NCBI GenBank assembly: GCA_958295855.1
Contig: OY282383.1
Coordinates: 2,460,481 to 2,524,480 of the forward strand
Reading direction: 5' to 3'
From: an uncultured Poribacteria bacterium
Lineage (GTDB): Bacteria > Poribacteria > WGA-4E > WGA-3G
DNA: 64,000 nt
Shown: one piece after another, positions 1 through 8,838 of the stretch
How positions within the stretch are numbered: position 1 is the stretch's first letter
Layout: every line of letters begins with the position of its first letter
Notes under the pieces: model-generated
Told to the model about the DNA's origin: nothing
The model's input: the letters and a program-made list of their open reading frames with translations, nothing else
The model's database searches: none
Program-made: the position numbers and the translations under genes

Positions 1-51
1 AGGCACGGCCAGCACGAGGATCCGCCCGTACATTAATTTCGAAGATTAACC

Positions 52-80
52 TTGACATTCCTACACTAAAATGGTATACT
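52..80 (+). promoter_or_regulatory. sigma70-type promoter for the SDR gene
   Basis: A perfect TTGACA -35 and a TATACT -10 lie 17 bp apart, with TGG directly before the -10 (extended -10). Transcription would start near 87, giving a leader of about 93 nt before the ATG at 180. Confidence 0.7.
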
Positions 81-179
81 TATTTCTAAAGTGGATTCTG
101 TTTTTTGAAAGGATTCAGGGCATTGTAGGGTGCAGCTTGCAAGCACTTATACAAACCCGCATGCCCATATTGGAACATA

Positions 180-971
180 ATGAATCTCGGACTCACGGAC
201 AAAATTGCAGTGGTAGGTGCCTCAAGCAAAGGACTTGGGCGCGCAATTGCCCTCGGTTTGGCACAAGAAGGCGCGACAGTCACCATCTGTGCCAGAAACA
301 GCGACGCGCTGGCGACAACAGCAGCAGACATTCGTAACCAAACCGGTATCGAAGTGTTAGCGGTGCCGACCGATGTTAGTCAGCCAGCTCAGGTTGAAAA
401 CCTTATTAACACGGCGATAACGCACTTCGGCGGTATTGATATTTTAGTGAACAATGCCGGCGGCCCCAGGGCAGGACGGTTTGACGACTTGGGGGCACAG
501 GATTATCAAGATGCTGTCCAGTTGAATCTAATGAGCACGATAAATCTGTGCCGTGCTGTTGTGCCGACGATGAGAGCCCGCGGAGGCGGGCGAATTATCA
601 ACCTCACCTCTGTCTCCGTTAAACAGCCTGTAAATGGGCTCATGTTATCAAACATGGCGCGAACAGGCGTGATTGGCTTTGCGAAAACCCTCGCAACGGA
701 ACTGGCACCGGACAAAATCCTGGTCAATAATGTTTGCCCCGGTATTATCTTTACCGATCGAATTCAGCAACTGGCGACGGTACGCGCAGACGAGGCTAGC
801 ATTACGTTTGATGAGGCACTCGCCAACATGACAGCGGATATCCCACTCGGCAGAATCGGAGATGCGGAAGAGTTTGCGAACCTCGTCGTGTTCCTGGCAT
901 CAGAACGCGCGAGCTATATCACAGGTACAACGATTCAGGTGGACGGCGGCATGGTGAAAGGATTGCTCTAG
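180..971 (+). CDS. SDR-family oxidoreductase, FabG-like with altered catalytic residues
   Basis: This 263-residue protein has the short-chain dehydrogenase fold. An N-terminal nucleotide-binding loop (GASSKGLG, residues about 13-20) stands where classical SDRs have TGxxxGxG, and an NNAGG motif sits near residue 91. The TSVSV stretch supplies the usual serine. At the position of the YxxxK catalytic pair the sequence reads SNMAR, so both the Tyr and the Lys are missing; the C-terminal TGTTIQVDGG strand is normal. This matches the known subgroup of beta-ketoacyl-ACP-reductase-like SDRs that depart from the classical motifs. The substrate is unknown and catalysis may not be canonical. It is monocistronic behind a strong promoter; the glycosyltransferase follows after 93 bp. 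Confidence 0.85.
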   Translation: MNLGLTDKIAVVGASSKGLGRAIALGLAQEGATVTICARNSDALATTAADIRNQTGIEVLAVPTDVSQPAQVENLINTAITHFGGIDILVNNAGGPRAGRFDDLGAQDYQDAVQLNLMSTINLCRAVVPTMRARGGGRIINLTSVSVKQPVNGLMLSNMARTGVIGFAKTLATELAPDKILVNNVCPGIIFTDRIQQLATVRADEASITFDEALANMTADIPLGRIGDAEEFANLVVFLASERASYITGTTIQVDGGMVKGLL

Positions 972-1064
972 CACGCTAATACCGAAGGTAGTAGGGTGTT
1001 TAGAAAGCCCACACGCGGAAACCTTCTCCCGCCGTTGTGCCGTAACACGGGGACGTGATGAACG

Positions 1065-1799
1065 ATGTTGGTATCTGTAATCATTCCTGCGTTTAACGAA
1101 GAACGGACAATCGGCGAGGTACTGGACGCGCTGCGTTTACTACCCATTGAGAAACAGATTATTGTCGTCAACGACGGATCCACCGATGGAACACACAAGG
1201 TGCTTGAGGCACTGCGTGCGGTTCATGAATTAACCGTCGTGCATTGCCAAGAAAACCGTGGAAAAGGGGCCGCGATTCGGAGCGGGCTGCTGCATGTGAA
1301 GGGAAACGCGGTCGTCATTCAAGATGCGGACATGGAACTCTGCCCCAATGACGTTTTGCAGTTATTGGAACCGCTGAAGAAAGATCCGATTCACGTCGTC
1401 TACGGTTCAAGGTTTTTAGCCGGGCGCGGCAACGCCAGTTGGCAAAACTTTATCGCCAACCGTATCCTCGCAGGGTACACAAATCTCCTTTACGGATGTC
1501 GAATCACCGACGAATCTACGGGTTATAAAGCGTTTTCTACGGAACTGATAACGCGCTTAAATTTGACGTGTGAAGGCTTTGAATTCTGTGCTGAAGTTAC
1601 GGCGAAGATTTTGCGTGCCGGCTATCACATCCACGAGGTGCCAGTCTCTTATTTTCCACGCACCAAAAAGGAAGGTAAGAAACTCCGCTTCTGGTCGGAC
1701 GGTTTGTTTGCCGCGTGGACACTCTTGAAGTATCGGTTTATTTCAAGAACTGCGCTTTTCAAAAACGCGGTGGCGTATTTCCCCGCAAAGCGGGGTTAA
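1065..1799 (+). CDS. GT-A fold family 2 glycosyltransferase (polyprenyl-phosphate sugar transferase type)
   Basis: The protein (244 residues) starts with the family 2 signature VIIPAFNEE, followed by VVNDGSTDGT (nucleotide-sugar binding) and QDADMEL, the DxD-like metal site. ENRGKGAAIRSG is typical of dolichyl-phosphate mannose or glucose synthase relatives. There is no C-terminal transmembrane segment, so it is the soluble DPM1-like form. It probably transfers a sugar from a nucleotide donor to a lipid phosphate or glycan at the inner face of the membrane. The acceptor cannot be read from the sequence. It ends just before a 15-bp palindrome (1781-1795) that overlaps its stop region. Confidence 0.85.
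   Translation: MLVSVIIPAFNEERTIGEVLDALRLLPIEKQIIVVNDGSTDGTHKVLEALRAVHELTVVHCQENRGKGAAIRSGLLHVKGNAVVIQDADMELCPNDVLQLLEPLKKDPIHVVYGSRFLAGRGNASWQNFIANRILAGYTNLLYGCRITDESTGYKAFSTELITRLNLTCEGFEFCAEVTAKILRAGYHIHEVPVSYFPRTKKEGKKLRFWSDGLFAAWTLLKYRFISRTALFKNAVAYFPAKRG
1781..1795. repeat. short palindrome, family A (CCCCGC-AAA-GCGGGG)
   Basis: A perfect 6-bp stem with a 3-nt loop lies at the 3' end of the glycosyltransferase gene. It is flanked by GTATTT and TTAATAGCC, like the other family A copies in this window. Confidence 0.7.
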
Positions 1800-1836
1800 T
1801 AGCCTTCACGAGAAATGAATTCGCTAAAAGATAATA

Positions 1837-1853
1837 CCCCTGCAAAGCAGGGG
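1837..1853. repeat. short palindrome, family A (CCCCTGC-AAA-GCAGGGG)
   Basis: A perfect 7-bp stem with a 3-nt loop precedes the dockerin gene, followed by CAAATACC. Other copies are at 3559-3575, 3689-3704, 3745-3759 and 24210-24226. Confidence 0.7.
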
Positions 1854-1897
1854 CAAATACCAATAACATGCAACATTTGGAGGTTAAATTGTTAATT

Positions 1898-3511
1898 ATG
1901 TTTAGACAAATGATTTATTTCACACTCATCCTCTCACTCGTGGGCGGCGTGTCCTTTTCTGCACTCGGGCATGGTGATGCTTCTATACTGTTAGAGGATG
2001 TGAACAAAGATGGCATCGTGAACATCCAAGACTTGACGCTTGTCGCTGCTTCCTTCGGGCAACCCGCTGACAGGAACGCGGCGCAGAATCCTGATGTGAA
2101 TCGCGACGGGAAAATCGATGTGCTGGACCTCGTTCGGGTAAGCAACAGTTTCGGGCAAACTGCACCGGATGAAAACTCAGCGTATCATGATATTCAGGAG
2201 TATGTTTTTGATAAGGGTTGTGCCAATAACGTCTGCCACGCAGCCCCTGCAAATGCTGGCAATTTGAATCTGACGTACGGTATCTCTTACCAAGATTTGG
2301 TTGGGCGTACGCCACAGAATCCTGCAGCCCTATCGGCAGGTATGAAATTAGTTGACCCCGGTAATCCAGAGAACAGTTTCCTTTTGACGAAACTGATCGG
2401 GCCCGACGCACCGGGACAGGGGGCCAGGATGCCGTTCGGAGGTGGCACGCTCCATAATGGCAAAATAGATGCCGTTCGGACATGGATTGCTGCCGGCGCG
2501 CCAGAGAGGGGTAAAATAAAAGGTATCGGGGATCTCAGCGTGCTGCGCGACCCTGAGGAAATTTTTAAGCCGCCCGCGCCGCCACCGCCCGGAGCAGGCT
2601 ATCAAATCCACTTGCCACGATTCAAGATCGAACCCGGTACGGAACGGGAAGTCTTCTACACGACGCAAATCACCGATGAAAATGGAAATCCTATAGAAAG
2701 AGACATCTTTATTAACAAAGTAGAGATTTTCTATCCCGCCGGGAGCCATCACTTCATTATATATCGCCTCACAAAGAAGGGTATCGAAAAAGGACTGCTA
2801 ACCGAAGGTGCAGTACCCGGCATTGGCGTTGATCCGGAAGACGTTTTCCGCGAACTTGACACGGAAGACCCGCTGCTACTTGGCCATTTCGGCATTGACA
2901 GACTTTTCGTGGTTGGAACCCAAACGGATGATACGCTGTTTCAGTTCCCTGAAGGTGTAGGGTTGCGAATGCCCGGCAACACATTTTACGACCTCAATTC
3001 GCATTACATCAATCTGCTCGGTGACGAAACGCTGATCGGCGAAACCTACGTCAATATCTACACTATTCCGGAGGAAAAGGTACAATACGAGGCGATTGAG
3101 ATTTTCGTCTCTAATCGTGACATTAATGTGCCACCGGGAATAACGCGCGTTACCAACTTGACATGGCGCATTGAAGATGAACTCTTTCTCCGAGGCCACG
3201 ACCCGGGTGCGGAGTTGAGTGTCTTCTTGCTCTCATCTCACATGCACAGGCACGGTGAACTGTTTGAAATCTTCCAGAAATCAACAGGTGACTTGTTGCA
3301 CCGAAGCATCGCTTATGACGATGCCCCGATTGATCTGTTTAATCCGGTCCTCAGTTTAGGTGCAGACGATGGGCTCACCTTCCAGTGTACCCATAACAAC
3401 TATGATACAAATGCCCCACTCACGTTCGGGCTTACGTCTGAAGACGAGATGTGTATTATCTTTGGCTATTATTATATCCCGACTGAAAGTGCAGGAGAGA
3501 CAATTCAATAG
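1898..3511 (+). CDS. Secreted dockerin / cytochrome c-like / copper type II monooxygenase-like protein
   Basis: The ATG at 1898 is chosen because a GGAGGT (1879-1884) lies upstream of it; a TTG at 1889 is also possible, and the ATG at 1868 would place the ribosome site inside the gene. The 537-residue product starts with a signal peptide ending near ALGHG. Two dockerin-type calcium loops follow (DVNKDGIVNIQDL and DVNRDGKIDVLDL). Next comes a haem-like CxxxxCH motif (CANNVCH) in a planctomycete-cytochrome-like domain with RMPFGG as possible distal ligand. The C-terminal 300 residues carry HHFIIY, SSHMHRHG and DEMCIIFGYYY, resembling the copper-binding C-terminal half of peptidylglycine and dopamine monooxygenases. 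It is probably an extracytoplasmic redox protein. The substrate is unknown, and the haem motif has four residues between the cysteines instead of two. Confidence 0.75.
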   Translation: MFRQMIYFTLILSLVGGVSFSALGHGDASILLEDVNKDGIVNIQDLTLVAASFGQPADRNAAQNPDVNRDGKIDVLDLVRVSNSFGQTAPDENSAYHDIQEYVFDKGCANNVCHAAPANAGNLNLTYGISYQDLVGRTPQNPAALSAGMKLVDPGNPENSFLLTKLIGPDAPGQGARMPFGGGTLHNGKIDAVRTWIAAGAPERGKIKGIGDLSVLRDPEEIFKPPAPPPPGAGYQIHLPRFKIEPGTEREVFYTTQITDENGNPIERDIFINKVEIFYPAGSHHFIIYRLTKKGIEKGLLTEGAVPGIGVDPEDVFRELDTEDPLLLGHFGIDRLFVVGTQTDDTLFQFPEGVGLRMPGNTFYDLNSHYINLLGDETLIGETYVNIYTIPEEKVQYEAIEIFVSNRDINVPPGITRVTNLTWRIEDELFLRGHDPGAELSVFLLSSHMHRHGELFEIFQKSTGDLLHRSIAYDDAPIDLFNPVLSLGADDGLTFQCTHNNYDTNAPLTFGLTSEDEMCIIFGYYYIPTESAGETIQ

Positions 3512-3558
3512 TTTTTCGTTAATTCGGTTTCTGCTCCGATTTTTCCAGGGGGTATTAA

Positions 3559-3759
3559 CCCCTGCAAAGCAGGGGCGATATGCCAGTGTCAAAATCGGGT
3601 TTCTTATACGTTAGAAGGGACATCCTCAAAATTGATGGGGTTTCTCTGCTATCCCGATATCAGCGTCTTGCCTCGCTACAAACCATTACCCCTGCTCGCA
3701 GGGGCAAATACCATAGCCTCCCTTTTAGAAGGGTTTGGTATTTGCCCCGCTTTGCGGGG
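3559..3759. repeat. Three family A palindromes
   Basis: Copies lie at 3559-3575 (CCCCTGC-AAA-GCAGGGG), 3689-3704 (TC loop) and 3745-3759 (CCCCGC-TTT-GCGGGG). Their flanks extend the symmetry to GGTATT on one side and AATACC on the other. They fill the space between the dockerin gene and the methyltransferase and are repetitive intergenic elements, not coding. Confidence 0.65.
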
Positions 3760-3810
3760 TTATTGCCATCTTCTGAGGCAAGGACAGAAAACCGACAACT
3801 GACAAGGGAG

Positions 3811-3959
3811 GGGCAGGCACAGGGCCCTGCCCCTACTTGCCGCATGGCTACTACTTCAACAAAAAAAGACGGGCAGGCACAAGGCACTGCCCCTACTTGC
3901 CGCATGGCTACTACTTCAACAAAAAAAGACAGGCAGGCACAAGGCACTGCCCCTACTTT
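3811..3959. repeat. 60-bp tandem repeat, 2.5 units, abutting a start codon
   Basis: Units 3811-3870 and 3871-3930 are nearly identical, and a third, partial unit (3931-3959) runs into the methyltransferase start. Each begins with a palindromic GGGCAGGCAC...CTGCCCC segment. Because 60 is divisible by three, the repeat keeps an open frame and would add repeated 20-residue blocks if translated. Confidence 0.85.
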
Positions 3960-3960
3960 C

Positions 3961-5799
3961 ATGGAAGCCTTAGCACACCGAATCCTGGTGTGCGACGGTG
4001 CTATCGGAACCGAACTCCGGAAACGGGTACCGGCGTATCTACAGTGCGTTGATGCTTGCAACCTCTCTACGGAGCATGCTCAGAAAGTTGAGGCGATTCA
4101 CCGCGCTTACTGCGATGCAGGTGCTGATGTTATCCAGACCAACACCTATCAAGCAAATAGAGAGGCATTGGCTGTTCACGGGTTAGCTGAACAGGTTGAA
4201 GAAATCAATAGGACAGGCGTGCAGCTGGCACGCGCAGTGGGGCAGGAGACGCTCTACATAGCCGGCTCCGTAGGGCAGATTCCGTTCCAAACGTTAGGCA
4301 CCGCTGTGCCCGCCACCAAGATCATACGCCGCCTCTTCAAAGAGCAGATGGATGCACTCGTGGACGAAGGTGTTGACCTCCTCGTACTAGAGACTTATGT
4401 CTCCCCCAAACAAGCGGAAATAGCGACAAAGCAGGCACTCACTTATGGCTTACCTGTCATCGTCGAAATTAGCGGGGTGTCAGGGGGAACTGTGGGCGCG
4501 GGATTAGACGTACGCGTCTTCGCACAAGAATTGGAACAGCTTGGCGCGCATGCAGTCGGTGTCAATTGTAGAGGACCGCATGACTTAGTGGAAGCGATGG
4601 AGCTCCTCGCGCCTGTCATCAAGGCTCCACTTGTTGTGCAACCTAATGCAGGAAATCCAAGGGTGGAACAAGGCGAAATTGCCGTTTCGTATACGGTGGA
4701 TGCGGCGGTTTTCAGCGATTACGTACGGAAATTAGTTAAACTGGGGGCGAACATGATTGGCGGTTGTTGTGGGACGACCCCGGCGTACACCGCCAAAATT
4801 CGGGAGGCGATTGCGGGGCAAACACCTGTTAAACGGCAGCCGCGCATCTTCGTGCTGCCGAAAATTGCATTAGTGTCCAAGACTCCTACCGAGAACCCTG
4901 TCCAGCAGGTATTTGAAACGCGTGAACGGATTGTGAGTGTAGAAGCGCGTGCCAATACGTTCCCACAATTGCGAGCGTTGCTGAGGGAAGCGAAAGTTCT
5001 GGCTGCAAACGCCGTAGATCTGTTTGATGTAACCGATAATTCGGGGGCCGCAGTGAACATCGGGGCTGTCGGAACAGCGCATCGGCTACAGCAGGCGAGC
5101 CAGATTCCGACGCTCATCCATTGGACAACGCGGTCGCGCAATCTCATCAGTATGCAATCGCATCTGCTGGAGGCGGCGGCACTCGGCATCCGGGGTATAG
5201 TCGCCTTGTCCGGTGACCATCCGAAAGCTGGGCCCTATGAAACTGCCAGTCTTGTTCCTGATGTTCGAGGCGCAGTGCAACTGATGAAGCTCATCGCTCG
5301 GTTAAATCAGGGGGAACTCGCCGATGGTTCGTCAATCGGGGAGCCATGTGGATTTTACTACGGCGGGGGGTTCACAATCGCAGAGAATCTTCAACCGCAT
5401 GTCAAACACCTGACAAATAAGGTAGCACAGGGAGCAAAGTTTGCTTATACACAACCTGTGTGGACTTATGAGGATATTGCACGCGCCCAAAAAGCCACAG
5501 CACATCTCGGCATAAAAATCCTCTACGGCATCCTTCCCTTAACAAGCTTCCGCAGTGCCTCCTACCTTCGGGATAATTTGGGGCTTTACATTCCTCAGTT
5601 TATTGTTGACAAATTCCGGGACCTAGGTGATACCGCGGGGCAAGAACTTGGAATGCAGTTAACCCTAGAATTGATTCAGGAAATCCGAAATCAGGATGAA
5701 TTCCCAATTGATGGCATCTACCTTATCCCGCCAGCCCGCATGAATTGGAAAAATAGGCGCGAGGTCATATCAGAAATTGTGAAAGCCTACCGTGAGTAG
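3961..5799 (+). CDS. Bifunctional homocysteine S-methyltransferase / 5,10-methylenetetrahydrofolate reductase
   Basis: The first half (residues 1-290) is a homocysteine methyltransferase barrel opening with ILVCDGAIGTEL. Its zinc cysteines are visible in GVNCRGP and in the GGCCGT loop. The second half (about 320-612) is a MetF-type flavin barrel with ALSGDHP, AKFAYTQPVW and GILPLTS. Such fusions, as in Bacillus YitJ, reduce methylene-THF and methylate homocysteine to methionine in the cytoplasm. The ATG at 3961 is chosen because homology begins there. The open frame runs back through the 60-bp repeats to other ATGs (3844, 3904), and no good ribosome site precedes 3961, so the true start is uncertain. 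Confidence 0.85.
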   Translation: MEALAHRILVCDGAIGTELRKRVPAYLQCVDACNLSTEHAQKVEAIHRAYCDAGADVIQTNTYQANREALAVHGLAEQVEEINRTGVQLARAVGQETLYIAGSVGQIPFQTLGTAVPATKIIRRLFKEQMDALVDEGVDLLVLETYVSPKQAEIATKQALTYGLPVIVEISGVSGGTVGAGLDVRVFAQELEQLGAHAVGVNCRGPHDLVEAMELLAPVIKAPLVVQPNAGNPRVEQGEIAVSYTVDAAVFSDYVRKLVKLGANMIGGCCGTTPAYTAKIREAIAGQTPVKRQPRIFVLPKIALVSKTPTENPVQQVFETRERIVSVEARANTFPQLRALLREAKVLAANAVDLFDVTDNSGAAVNIGAVGTAHRLQQASQIPTLIHWTTRSRNLISMQSHLLEAAALGIRGIVALSGDHPKAGPYETASLVPDVRGAVQLMKLIARLNQGELADGSSIGEPCGFYYGGGFTIAENLQPHVKHLTNKVAQGAKFAYTQPVWTYEDIARAQKATAHLGIKILYGILPLTSFRSASYLRDNLGLYIPQFIVDKFRDLGDTAGQELGMQLTLELIQEIRNQDEFPIDGIYLIPPARMNWKNRREVISEIVKAYRE

Positions 5800-5853
5800 T
5801 TAGCAGGGTCTGTTGAGCGTATTGTAAGACAACAAAACCCATTTCAGTTAATA

Positions 5854-7782
5854 ATGCATGGACAAAAAACTTCAATCTCATCAACACGCGTTACAGGACG
5901 TTCACTCCTCTTAGGCGTTTTATTCATTCCGATCAACGTCTATTGGATGACGCTTGTTGAGGTGAAATACTATTCGCTTGACGGTTCGTGCCTACCGCTT
6001 TTTATCCAGCCTGTTTTTATCTTGTTTGTCTGTGTTGTTGCCAACTGCGTGTTGAAACGCGTCGCGCCGCGACAGATGCTACAGCAGGGCGAGTTGTTGA
6101 GTATCTACATCATGGTGGCCATCTCCTGCACGTTTGCGGGCCACGACACAATGCAAAATATGTTCGGAAGTATCGCGCACCCGTTTCGATTCTCGACCGA
6201 AGAGAATGAGTGGCAGACACTCTTTTTTCGGTACTTACCGGCGTGGCTCACTATCTCCGATGCGCAAAGTCTGCAAGGGTTTTACGAGGGGGAATCCACC
6301 TTCTACACAAGACATAACTTTCTCACTTGGCTACAGCCACTGGTGTTCTGGGGGCTCTTTTTCCTCATTATGATGTTCATGATGCTTTGCATCAACACAC
6401 TGGTTCGGAAGCGGTGGACAGAGCAGGAGAAGCTGGCGTATCCCATCATCCAGCTCCCGCTGCGGCTTTCCGAAGATGGCGGGAGTGTCCTACTAAAAAA
6501 TCGGATGATGTGGGTTGGATTTAGCATCGCCGTAGCGATCGGCGTGATTAACGGGGTTCACTATCTTTTCCCGCAGTTTCCAGAGATTCCTTATATCAAA
6601 CGGACAGCTATCTTTCGAAACATCTTCACCGAACGCCCCTGGAATGTGATTAGTGGCACTCGAATCTCCATTTACCCGTTTGCAGTGGGCTTGGCGTTTT
6701 TTCTACCCCTCGACCTTTCGTTTTCGTGCTGGTTTTTCTTTGTCGTGCGCTTGGCAGAATTTGTCATCGGGGCAGCACTCGGCACGCGCTATTTCCCTGC
6801 CCTCAACGAACAAGCTTATGGGGCGTGGATTGCCCTCTTCTTGCTCGCCGTTTGGGTTACGCGCAGCCACCTGAGTGAGGTAATGAAAAAAGTGTTTGGG
6901 TTTAAATCACGTCTTGATGATTCGGACGAACCGATGCCGTACCGCGCCGCCTTCCTCGGAATTGTGGGTTCGCTTATCGCACTTGGCATCTTTGCCTCTA
7001 TTGCCGGGATGGCGTTATGGGTTGCGGGTGTCTTCTTCGGGGTGTATTTCCTGCTTTCTTTTGCCATCACGCGCGTCCGAGCGGAACTCGGCACGCCCCA
7101 TGAAATTTACTATGTCAACCCACACGACATGCTAGCGACGGTGGGCGGCACTCGGCAGTTTGACCCGAGCAGCCTCACGATTATGTCGCTTTTCTATTGG
7201 TTTAATAGGGGTTACCGCAATCACCCGATGCCGAATCAGATTGAGGCGTTTAAGTTGGCAGAATCAACGGGAATGAGCAACCGGCGTTTATGGATAGCGA
7301 TGCTCATCGCAATCGTCATCGGTATTTTAGCAACTTTCTGGGCGAATCTTGACATCACCTTCCGGAACGGCGCGGTTGCGCAAGCGGGTGGATTCAAGGG
7401 ATGGGTTGGCAGGGAATCCTTCAGTCGACTGCAACGGTGGTTACATAATCCGACAGAACCGAATGTAATCGGCATCGGTTTTATGGGGATTGGTGCGCTG
7501 TTGACGTTTGTGATGATGTATATGCGGATGCATTTCCTGTGGTGGCCCTTCCACCCGGCGGGCTACGCGCTCGCGATCAGTTTTGCAATGGATTACTTCT
7601 GGTTTGCCTTTTTCGTGGCGTGGTTTCTAAAATTAATGATTTTACGGCATGGCGGATTGAGGTTACACCGCCAGGTTGCCCCCTTGTTTTTAGGACTAAT
7701 CTTAGGCGATTATGTCATCGGGAGTATATGGGCAATCATCGGGCCTGCATCAGGTTTGCGAACCTACAAAATTTTTATTTGA
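5854..7782 (+). CDS. Large multi-pass membrane protein, DUF6785/DUF6784-like
   Basis: The 642-residue protein has about a dozen hydrophobic helices and begins with a helix right after the N-terminus (SLLLGVLFIPINVYW). Family marks shared with the paralogue at 39580-41499 include STFYT, KRWTEQEKLAYPIIQLPL, a long LPLDLSFSCWFF helix, RVRAELGTPHE and FLWWPFHPAGYAL. The family is described only as a domain of unknown function in Poribacteria and Planctomycetes relatives. The fold suggests a transporter, and oligopeptide-transporter-like is a guess. It starts 54 bp after the methionine-synthesis gene and could be cotranscribed; no strong ribosome site is visible. Confidence 0.7.
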   Translation: MHGQKTSISSTRVTGRSLLLGVLFIPINVYWMTLVEVKYYSLDGSCLPLFIQPVFILFVCVVANCVLKRVAPRQMLQQGELLSIYIMVAISCTFAGHDTMQNMFGSIAHPFRFSTEENEWQTLFFRYLPAWLTISDAQSLQGFYEGESTFYTRHNFLTWLQPLVFWGLFFLIMMFMMLCINTLVRKRWTEQEKLAYPIIQLPLRLSEDGGSVLLKNRMMWVGFSIAVAIGVINGVHYLFPQFPEIPYIKRTAIFRNIFTERPWNVISGTRISIYPFAVGLAFFLPLDLSFSCWFFFVVRLAEFVIGAALGTRYFPALNEQAYGAWIALFLLAVWVTRSHLSEVMKKVFGFKSRLDDSDEPMPYRAAFLGIVGSLIALGIFASIAGMALWVAGVFFGVYFLLSFAITRVRAELGTPHEIYYVNPHDMLATVGGTRQFDPSSLTIMSLFYWFNRGYRNHPMPNQIEAFKLAESTGMSNRRLWIAMLIAIVIGILATFWANLDITFRNGAVAQAGGFKGWVGRESFSRLQRWLHNPTEPNVIGIGFMGIGALLTFVMMYMRMHFLWWPFHPAGYALAISFAMDYFWFAFFVAWFLKLMILRHGGLRLHRQVAPLFLGLILGDYVIGSIWAIIGPASGLRTYKIFI

Positions 7783-7784
7783 CC

Positions 7785-7813
7785 TTGGCATCCATCCCTG
7801 GTTGTGCTATAAT
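7785..7813 (+). promoter_or_regulatory. sigma70-type promoter with extended -10 for the Uma2 gene
   Basis: TTGGCA and a perfect TATAAT are 17 bp apart, with TGC just before the -10. It overlaps the last codons and stop of the preceding membrane-protein gene. A good ribosome site (CGGAGGG, 7836-7841) and the ATG follow. Confidence 0.75.
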
Positions 7814-7845
7814 ACAAATTGTCAACCCATTACACGGAGGGAATC

Positions 7846-8436
7846 ATGGCAGCTCCTACAGCACCAACATATCTCACACCCGAGGAATACATCGCTTTAG
7901 AACGCAAAGCACTCCCGGGCGCGGAAATCATCAGAAATGAGTACCTAAACGGCGAGCTGATCGCGATGGCCGGAGCGAGTCGCGCCCATAATCTCATGAC
8001 TATCAATATCTCTAGCGCGCTTCATGCCCGTTTAAGAGGCAGCGGATGTGAAACCTACGCAAACGAGATGCGGGTGAGCACCCCCCTCACCACATCCTAC
8101 TTCTACCCAGATGTCGTTGTCGTTTGTGAAGAACCCCGATTTGAAGACAATGGCTTTGACACGCTCATCAACCCCATTGTCATCGTAGAGGTGCTCTCTC
8201 CCACAACTGAAGGGTATGACCGGGGTGAAAAATTCGCGCACTACCGACAACTTCCATCGTTGCAGGAATACGTACTCGTCGCCCAAGAACAGATTCATGT
8301 TGAACACTACCGTCGGGAAGAAAAACAGTGGATTTTCACCGATTTCCAAAGACGTGAGGAAATTCTGCCGCTCATGTCAATCCAATGCGAATTACCCTTG
8401 CGGGAAATCTATGAACTTGTCACATTTCCTGATTAG
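7846..8436 (+). CDS. Uma2-family putative endonuclease (DUF820)
   Basis: A CGGAGGG at 7836-7841 fixes the start at 7846 (196 residues). The protein has the Uma2 layout: N-terminal LTPEEYIALE, EYLNGELIAMAGAS, a PD-(D/E)XK-like core with YPDVVVVCEEP and IVIVEVLSPTTEGYDRGEKF, then YRQLPSLQEYVLV. The Asp of YPDVVV and the Glu of VEVLSP correspond to the nuclease residues; the usual Lys is not evident. Uma2 genes occur in large paralogous sets in cyanobacteria and related genomes, often near mobile or defence regions, and their biological role is unsettled. The gene has its own strong promoter. Confidence 0.85.
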   Translation: MAAPTAPTYLTPEEYIALERKALPGAEIIRNEYLNGELIAMAGASRAHNLMTINISSALHARLRGSGCETYANEMRVSTPLTTSYFYPDVVVVCEEPRFEDNGFDTLINPIVIVEVLSPTTEGYDRGEKFAHYRQLPSLQEYVLVAQEQIHVEHYRREEKQWIFTDFQRREEILPLMSIQCELPLREIYELVTFPD

Positions 8437-8838
8437 CACTTCGGTGAACCATACGGTGCAAAACAATGCAATCGGATGCTTGCAAAGTCAGATTCCATAT
8501 TTGCACTTTTGACAATATAGTAGGGAATTTTCGTTTTCAATGGAGGTGCTTCCTCTGAATAACAGTGTTGCGGAACGCGGCATCACATTCAAGCACGCTA
8601 AAACCTAAACACAACTGATTTCCGTTTGATTTTTTGCTTGACTTTCTTTTTCAAGTATGTTATCATTTATTAAGTTCGATATCATGATTGCTTGCGGGGT
8701 TGGGAGGATTTCCTGATCGCTGCTGCAATATCACTATTTAGATAAAACCGTCGTTGATTTCACACATCTTTTCTAACCCAAACGCCGCCCGAGCTTGCCT
8801 TTTGGCACCGGGAGGGAACCCACACAAAGGACAGAGTT
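8437..8838. other. Intergenic region at the left edge of the defence island
   Basis: About 400 bp without a credible gene. It holds the promoter at 8638-8666 and, further down, an untranslated leader of about 165 nt. No tRNA or obvious terminator is seen. Confidence 0.5.
8638..8666 (+). promoter_or_regulatory. sigma70-type promoter of the restriction island
   Basis: TTGACT and TATCAT are separated by 17 bp, with TGT before the -10. It points into the DUF4268-like gene and the type III restriction genes that follow on the same strand. Confidence 0.65.

Noticed and set aside
3811..3959. 60-bp repeats as a CRISPR-like array
   Set aside because: Repeats are tandem without variable spacers and no cas genes are present.
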